This document shows positions 57,270 through 64,000 of a DNA stretch of 64,000 nucleotides, one piece after another (position 1 is the first letter of the stretch; each line of letters opens with the position of its first letter). The stretch is taken from the NCBI GenBank assembly GCA_005222125.1, contig CP029202.1:682001-746000 (forward strand). Reading direction: 5' to 3'. Position numbers and translations under genes: made by a program. Origin of the DNA: Spiroplasma melliferum (GTDB lineage: Bacteria > Bacillota_I > Bacilli_A > Mycoplasmatales > Mycoplasmataceae). The notes under the pieces were generated by a model. It was not told the origin of the DNA, made no database searches, and saw only the letters and a list, made by a program, of their open reading frames with translations.

Positions 57270-58364
57270 TTAAATTAAAATTAATTCACGTTTTGCTTCT
57301 GTTAAAAGATGAAACCCATTTTCGGTGACTAAAATATCATCTTCAATTCGAACACCGCCTAAATCAGGAATATAAATCCCTGGTTCAACAGTAATAACCA
57401 TTCCTGGTTCTAATAAAACATCACAAAATGGTGACACGCGAGGAAATTCATGTATTTCAATGCCAACTCCATGACCTGTTGAATGTGTGAAATATTCGCC
57501 ATAACCTTTACTTATAATATAATCACGACAAATTTTATCAATCATTGCTGTCGTAACGCCTGGTTTAATTGCTTGCATTCCTAAACTTTGTGCTTCATAA
57601 ACAATATCATAAATTTCTAACATTTTAGATGATGGCGTTCCTAACCCAATTGTTCGTGTTGTATCAGAACAATACCCATTATAAATACAACCAAAGTCAA
57701 TTGTAATTAATTCATTATTCGCAATTATTTTATCAGTTGCACGTCCGTGTGGTAATGCTCCTCGTCACCCAGAAGCAACAATTGTATCAAAACTAGGTTT
57801 ATCAGCCCCAGCCTCAATAAAACTATTAATAATAATTTGTTCAACTTGACGTTCTGTCATTCCAACTTTAATTTTGTTAATAACATTATTAATGGCAATA
57901 TCACCAATTGCACACGCTTGTTTTAAAGCCTCAATTTCAGCATTTGTTTTAATTGCTCGTAATTCTGAAAAATCAACTGGTTTTAAAGCGACTGATGATA
58001 TATTCGTTGTTAAAGTTTGATAAGTCAAATATGTTAAGTAATCACTTTCAAAAGCTAAAGTTTTGACATTGTTTTTAAGCAAATCACTTTGTAACATTCC
58101 AAAAAAACCACCCGGATGATTCGTTGCCATTTCAACGACACGTGTAACATTTCTTGCTTGCTTTTTACCAGCAGTAATATAACGTCCATCTAAATACAAG
58201 ATTGATTCAGTTTTTGTAAATAACAAATATCCTTCGGAAGAAGCAAATTCAGATAATCAAAACCGATTAACGGTTGAATGAAATAAAATTCCATCAACTT
58301 GATATTTTTCTAAATACTGCTCTAATTTTACTTTTTTATCTAATTTTACTTTAACATATTCCAT
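57270..58364 (-). CDS. pepP: Xaa-Pro aminopeptidase (M24 metallopeptidase)
   Basis: 364 residues. N-terminal creatinase-like domain (ILFHSTVNRFWLSEFASSEG). The catalytic pita-bread domain has all five metal ligands: Asp in LITIDFGCIYNGY, Asp in CSDTTRTIGLG, His in STGHGVGIEIHEF, Glu in ITVEPGIYIP, and Glu in GVRIEDDILV. It removes N-terminal residues before proline. AAAAGGAGAATAATACTA precedes ATG. Same operon as dxs. Confidence 0.93.
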
Positions 58365-58430
58365 TAGTATTATTCTCCTTTTCCTCTCTATAAATTTAAC
58401 TCTTATTGTTTGATAATACAAGGATATTTC

Positions 58431-60209
58431 TTAATTAATTAAGTTTCTTAAAATTTCTTCAAGATTATTTACATCTTTTTTAATTAAACCATTTTCATAA
58501 CCATAATGTGAAATTGTTGCATTATGATTAATTAAAAAATCAATAATCTTTGCATATAAACCAGTTTCTTTAATAACTTCTTCAAAAATAATAATTTGTT
58601 GGTATTTTTCCGTGTTAATTTGTTTTAACATTTCTTTATCAACTGGATTAATAAAACGAGCATTAATAACATTAATTTTTTTTGTATCTAATTTTGTAAT
58701 AACTGTTTTTGCTTTAATTACATTATTGCCATATGTTATTAATAAAATTCGTGCTTTAGGATTTTTAATAACATATTCTCACTGTCCAACTGAAAACGGT
58801 ACTGACAAAACTTGTTGCGTAATGCCACCTTTTGGATACCGAATAAAGAAGGGATTTTTTTTATTTATTAAAGCTAACTTTAATAACTGATCAAACTCAC
58901 TACTAGTTGCGGGTTGGCTAATAATTGGTAAATCACCCATACTATTTAAAAAACCAATATCATAAATTCCATGGTGACTATCGCCATCCGCAAGTGCTAA
59001 ACTAGCTCGGTCAATTAAAAAAACAACTGGTAAATGGTTACGAACAACATCATGTAAAATTTGATCATAAGTTCGCTGTAAAAAACTAGCATACATATTC
59101 ACAATTACTTTTTGATGGTCTAAGGCAAACCCAGCAGCTAATGTAACAGCATGTTCTTCCGCTAACCCAACATCAAAACAATATTGCGGATTTTGCAACA
59201 TAAATTCTTCTAAATGAACTGATGCTTGCATTGCAGCAGAAATAAAATAAAATTTTTCTGTTGCTGTTTGAAATATTTTTTCAATAGTTTTTGCAACATA
59301 ATAACTTCATTCATTATGTTTATTATCAGTTAAACTATACGAATGATATTTCTCTTGTTCTGCTTGGCTTAATCCATAACCATAGCCTTTTTTTGTTTTA
59401 AGATGAAGAACTACACTTGCATTTCGTTTTTTTGCTTGGCGAAGGCTTTTTGCTAACTTACGAAAATTATGACCATCAACTGCCCCAATATAATCTAAAT
59501 TAAAACCAGCAAATAACCCTGGAATTGCAAAACTACGAATAATTTTCTCAATTAATAAATGCCCCAACCATAATAATGTTAATGGTGGAATATATCGTAA
59601 AACTTTTGCAACTTTACTAGCACTACGATATAGTCATCCAGTTCGGACTTTACTAACTGCTGTATGTAAAACATTAACATTTTTGGAAATACTCATGCCA
59701 TTATCATTTAAAATAACAATAATTTTATTAGAAATTGTTCCTAAATAAGTTAAAGCCTCTAAAGTTAAACCATTAGTAAATGCTGCATCACCAATGACAC
59801 AAATAATATTATTATATTTTTGATTATAACTATAAGCAATTGCGGTTGATAACCCCGTTCCCGCATGACCGTTAGAAAGATGATCATATTTACTTTCGTT
59901 AATATGCTGAAAAGCAGTTAAACCATCCGCTAAGCGAATTGTTGAAAAATGTGTTTTACGATCAGTTAAAATTTTATATGCATAAGTTTGATGACCAGTA
60001 TCAAAAATAATCAAATCATTATTGTCAATGTCAAAAGTTTTTAATAAACTAATTGTTAATTCAACTGTTCCTAAATTGCTAGCTAAATGCCCCCCATTTT
60101 TAGTAACTGTTTCAATAATAAGACGACGAACATCCGCTGCTAATTCAATTAAAGCTTTTGTTTTTAAATTTTTTAAATCAGTATGATTCTGATAATCTTG
60201 TAATTTCAT
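58431..60209 (-). CDS. dxs: 1-deoxy-D-xylulose-5-phosphate synthase
   Basis: 592 residues, slightly shorter than typical (about 620). Shows GGHLASNLGTVELT, YDHLSNGHAGTGLSTA, the ThDP motif VIGDAAFTNGLTLEALTYLG with NDNGMSIS, DYIGAVDGHNFRKLAKSLRQ, DVGLAEEHAVTLAAG, YASFLQRTYDQILHD, and DRASLALADGDSHHG. It catalyses the first step of the MEP isoprenoid pathway. GDAAFTNG replaces the usual GDGALTGG, with the first Gly-Gly spacing altered. The N-terminal linker is shortened. Operon with xseA/xseB. Confidence 0.9.
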
Positions 60210-60222
60210 TTTTTAACCCCAC

Positions 60223-60897
60223 TTAATATTTTTGTAAAAAATAATTAATTTGTTGAACAAAATTATTGAAATATAATGGTGTAATTTTTCCAATCAAATA
60301 ATGGCAATGGGCTGTTACATCTAATTTTATTTTATAAATTTCCACATTACTGCTATCTTTTAATAACTTTCTCATTACTGTTAAATTAATTAAAAACACA
60401 AGATAGTAACCATAATTAAAATATAATTCATGATTTGGCAGGTTAATAAAAGGTTGATAAAAAACATTAGCAATAAAGTTATAAAGTAAATTAAAATTAT
60501 AATACATCTTAATTTTTGAATTAGTAATATCAATATCGGCAAAAATTGCTTCCTCATAATTATTACCAAGGTAATTAACAAAAATTTTATTTTTTAATTC
60601 CTTAATTACTTTTAAAATTTGTTCTTGTTCACGTTTTACCCCACTATGACGAATATATTGCATATGATAATAAATTAAAACTAATTTAATTAAAATAATA
60701 CTATCAAAATATTCTTGTTCATCTAAATTATTTAATCGTAATAAATAAACAAAATTTTTAATTAAAATATCTTTTTCATCAAAAGTTTTAAAATCTTTTA
60801 AAATTACACGACTTAATTTTAATTCATGCAATTTTTTTCAAATTTTAATATTATTTTTTTTAACTCAGCCACTACGTTCAAAAATTTGTCCTGCCAT
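60223..60897 (-). CDS. Hypothetical protein between xseB and dxs, 224 aa
   Basis: MAGQIFERSGWVKKNNIKIW start (two TGA Trp). Soluble, helical, rich in Tyr, Leu and Asn (INLPNHELYFNYGYYLVFLI). No DDxxD, so it is not the prenyl transferase IspA that often occupies this place. It lies 3 bases after xseB and 13 before dxs. Function unknown. Confidence 0.65.
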
Positions 60898-60900
60898 AAA

Positions 60901-61122
60901 TTATTCTTCATTAACTTTAAAATCAGTTGGATTATTATCCTTAACAATTTTAGTGACTTTATCTTTAATATCTTGTAATTTAGTTTCTGCTAATTTTGTT
61001 AATTTAATGCCAGTTTCAAAAGCATCAATTGCTTGATCTAATGGCAATTGATTATTTTCTAAATCATTAACAATTTGCTTTAATTGTTCTAAAATTTGTT
61101 CAAATGATTTATTATTTGTCAT
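60901..61122 (-). CDS. xseB: Exodeoxyribonuclease VII small subunit
   Basis: 73 residues: [40 protein letters not shown], the LExGxLxLxxAIxxFExGxxL signature. The start at 61122 (11-base overlap with xseA, AAGGATGGTG upstream) is preferred over an earlier in-frame ATG at 61182 inside xseA. Confidence 0.92.
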   Translation of the reverse strand: MTNNKSFEQILEQLKQIVNDLENNQLPLDQAIDAFETGIKLTKLAETKLQDIKDKVTKIVKDNNPTDFKVNEE

Positions 61123-62404
61123 TTTTTTCACCATCCTTATTAATTGCTTGTACGATTGAATGAATAATTCCATCTTGCACACGTGTTATTATTATATCAT
61201 TATTCTTAATATCATGTGTTGTTGATATTACATTTTTATTATCATTATAAGTAATACTATAACCACGAGTTAATGTTTTTAAAGGACTTAACAAGTCTAA
61301 TTTGCTTACTAAATTATTTTTTTCATGTTCAATTGTTAAAATTTGTTGTTGAATTGTTCTTACCAATGTTTGATAATAATTTTGAATCATATTTTTATTT
61401 GCTATAAAGAATGTTTCTTGTAAAACATTAAACTGCTTTAATAATAATTGATAAGAATGCTCATATTGTGTATATAATGCTTGTGGTCTTGTTAGAACAT
61501 AACTATTTTTTAATTCGCTTAGTTTATCTCCTATCTTGTCAATTCTGCCTTTAACAAAATTAATTAAATTACGTCGTTGTTGTTGCAAATAATTAATTAA
61601 TTCTTTTTGATCAGGTGTTGCTAATTCAGCCGCCGCCGTTGGTGTTGGTGCTCGTAAATCACTAACAAAATCAGCTAAGGTAAAATCAATTTCATGCCCA
61701 ACAGCTGAAATAACTGGGATAGTTGCTTGATAAATTGCCTCAACAACTTCCAGTTCATTAAAAGCTCATAAATCTTCAATACTACCACCACCACGGCCAA
61801 CAATTAATGTATCAAGGTGTGGAGTAAAGGACTGTGCTGCCTTAATTTTTGCTCGAATATCATGTTTTGCTTCACTTCCTTGCACTAAACTTGGAAATAA
61901 ATAAATGTTTGCTTGTGGAAAACGGCGATGAATGGTAGTAATAATATCACGAATCGCAGCACCAGTTGGAGCTGTTATTACCCCAATATTATTTGGAAAA
62001 CGTGGAATTGGTTTTTTTAAAGATTGATCAAACCAACCTTTTTTACTTAATTCTTGCTTTAATGCTTCATATTTTAAAAATAAAGTACCAACCCCTTGTA
62101 AAGATAAAGCAACTACTTGTAAACTATATGTTCCTTGCGGTTCATATACCTTAATAGAACCTGTCGCAATAATTTTTAAGCCTTCTTTTAATTTAAATTG
62201 CAAGTTTTTTGCATTAAATGCAAACATAATTGCCCGAATTTGTGCTTTTTCATCTTTAATTGTAAAATAAACATGTCCTGATGAATGATTTGTAATATTA
62301 GAAATTTCTCCTTGTAAAGAAATATTAATTAAATTTGGTTCTTGCTCAATCATTGTTTTTAAATAATAATTAATTTCACTAACCGTATAAATATTTTTAC
62401 TCAT
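61112..62404 (-). CDS. xseA: Exodeoxyribonuclease VII large subunit
   Basis: 430 residues. N-terminal OB fold ([33 protein letters not shown]). Catalytic core [80 protein letters not shown], and APTPTAAAE. The C-terminal coiled coil ends [14 protein letters not shown]. It degrades ssDNA with XseB. First gene of the operon. Confidence 0.95.
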
Positions 62405-62468
62405 TTGCCCCCTCCATTATCAATATCTTCCAATTAATAATATCATTGAAACAATAAAATAATAAAAA

Positions 62469-62499
62469 AAGAAATGTTATTAAAGGAATAACATTTCTT
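62469..62499 (-). terminator. focA-like gene terminator
   Basis: AAGAAATGTTATT-AAAGG-AATAACATTTCTT stem followed on the minus strand by T-rich sequence. Confidence 0.8.
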
Positions 62500-62519
62500 C
62501 TTCTTTTTAAAAAAATAAA

Positions 62520-63383
62520 TTAAAGTACTAATTGCTCTTTTACATCTTTTCGATAAATAAAATAATATAAAAATGGTAAGAAAATTCCTCCACTTAAGAA
62601 ATTTCCAAATAAAGTTGGCAATTGAACATTGTAAGCAAATTTCCCAAAATCTGCTCAACCACCACTTGTACCAAATATTTTTAAAAATGGTTGTAAAAAT
62701 CATAAATATGAATTAGCAACTACATGCGAAAATCCAGAAATTGCAAAAGCCATAATAATTAAATTTACAACAAAAAATTTGGCAATTGCTGATTTAGTCG
62801 TATGTGCAGCATAAATAGATCCAGCAACTAAAAAGTTACATAAAATCGCGCTCCCAAAGTTTTCTCATCATGTGTGTTCTAATTTTCCATCAATTAAAAT
62901 TGCAGCATTATTATAAAAATCAGTTACAGAATCAGGCGTATGATTTAAAAAACCACCTCACGCCGTTAAACCAGCCATTACTAAACAACCAAGGAAATTA
63001 CCACTTAAAACAATAAACAAATTACTAACAAATCTTCCCACATTTAATTGTTTTTTAAAAACAACAATTAATGCTAAAGAATTCGACGTAAACATCTCTC
63101 CCCCAAGAAAAACAATCATTGTAATCGCAACAGTAAAGACTAGGCCAAAAACTAAACTTTTTAATCCAATTGGGATATTATCTCAGTTTCCCTTTGTTGC
63201 CGTAATTGCAGCAATATAACCAAACCCAATAAATAAACCAGCAGCTAAACCCATTAAAAATGTTTTATAAAATGGACTATTTCCTTTTTTTAACGCATAC
63301 TTATAAATATTTACAAAACTATCCTCATTACTATAACTATCTGAATTATCTACTTTTTCTTCTTTTTTAATTTCGTCACTCAT
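62520..63383 (-). CDS. Formate/nitrite transporter family protein (FocA/NirC-like)
   Basis: 287 residues with an acidic N-terminus (MSDEIKKEEKVDNSDSYSNE) and six membrane segments. Family positions: FYKTFLMGLAAGLFIGFGY, FLGGEMFTSNSLALIVV (the LFTGNN-type loop), SGNFLGCLVMA, LCNFLVAGSIYAAH, and a pore-region HVVANSYL (conserved His). It forms a pentameric anion channel for formate, nitrite or lactate-type ions; which one is not decidable here. GAGGAGAAAAA precedes ATG. Confidence 0.9.
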
Positions 63384-63451
63384 TTTTTCTCCTCTTTTTC
63401 ACATCTTATTTCTCTATAAATAGTACTTTATTATTCTATCATAAAAAATAA

Positions 63452-63474
63452 AAACCTAGATATAATCTAGGTTT
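63452..63474 (-). terminator. Terminator of the partial gene at 63509
   Basis: AAACCTAGAT-ATA-ATCTAGGTTT stem with a T-run after it on the minus strand. Confidence 0.75.
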
Positions 63475-63508
63475 AAAATAATTAATAACCAGTATTTTTA
63501 TATTTATT

Positions 63509-64000
63509 TTAAAATAATTCAACTAGGTTATTATTTCAAATAACAAATTTTTTAATGCCATATATTTGTCGATAATCGTTTTTATCATACAAATATCAAG
63601 CAGCAACAGGAATTTTCTCAGTAATAGTTATTGTATAATTATTAAAATACTTAATGCCATCTGTTAATTGATATTTTTCAATAAGACTATTAAATGAATC
63701 TCAGTAATGAATATCAATGTCTTTAATTAAATACCCATAATCTGTTCCAATTTTAATATTATAAACTAAATCATTCGTTGACATATTTAAAAATTTGTTA
63801 TTATTGCCATAAAATCTAAGATAGTTATTTTTTAAATCTAATCCAAACATTCCTAAATAATTACTTGCATAATTTTTAAACATAATTGTATTGTTTAAAC
63901 CATTAGGACTCATTTTGAATTTAAATATTTTAAAACTTTTTCTACCATTTTTTTCATTTAAGATTAATTTTACATTAATAAAATATTCTCCATTGATTTT
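63509..64000 (-). CDS. Hypothetical protein, C-terminal 163 residues (5' end outside window)
   Basis: Open to the right edge. Reading starts KINGEYFINVKLILNEKNGR and ends KKFVIWNNNLVELF. Beta-rich, Asn/Tyr-rich, no TM, similar in composition to extracellular parts of Spiroplasma lipoproteins. Two or more TGA Trp codons. Family not recognised. Confidence 0.6.

Overview
The window is a mollicute chromosome segment, almost certainly a Spiroplasma of the citri-like group. It is very AT-rich. Nearly every real gene reads TGA as tryptophan (genetic code 4), so genes look fragmented under the standard code. Three integrated copies of an SpV1-like plectrovirus (filamentous ssDNA phage) are present. 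The housekeeping content also fits: parE/parC, dxs, a nadD-yqeK fusion, plsY and rpmG. No rRNA, tRNA or CRISPR array was seen.

Layout. 1-6573: a partial superfamily 1 helicase, then unknown genes, including a proline-rich protein with an EPIYENL motif and a frameshifted membrane protein. 6735-14820: plectrovirus copy A. 14922-20868: P-type cation ATPase, small genes, rpmG and an ABC transporter pair. 20950-27241: operon parE - unknown - parC, with an unusually long ParC. 27366-40931: plsY, two paralogous lipoproteins (one broken by TAG), an operon of an unknown gene, nadD-yqeK, mtnN and a membrane protein, a TPP riboswitch with a thiT-like transporter, transketolase, and an MFS-like transporter. 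41049-50248: complete plectrovirus copy B. 50249-55743: truncated copy C in tandem with B. 56063-64000: operon xseA-xseB-unknown-dxs-pepP-membrane protein, a FocA/NirC channel and a partial unknown gene.

The phage copies share one leftward module. It runs small protein, TM protein, major coat, hairpin-rich noncoding region, small regulatory-size genes, four small membrane or soluble proteins, assembly ATPase, two membrane proteins, and a large adsorption protein (ORF1). On the opposite strand beyond ORF1 sits a lipoprotein gene, followed by an IS30-type transposase. Copy B also carries a D12-class adenine methyltransferase. Copies B and C carry an inverted-repeat-flanked insert encoding a tiny hydrophobic peptide.

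The most striking observation is in copy A. The opposite-strand lipoprotein contains a nearly identical copy (about 216 bp, about 4 mismatches) of the segment of ORF1 that is hypervariable between copies A and B. The same lipoprotein has a 7-G tract placing it out of frame and an ACG where copy B has ATG. This looks like a phase-variable decoy or exclusion protein, or a cassette-donor system, for the phage receptor-binding region. That function is inference; the repeats, tract and frame are read directly from the sequence.
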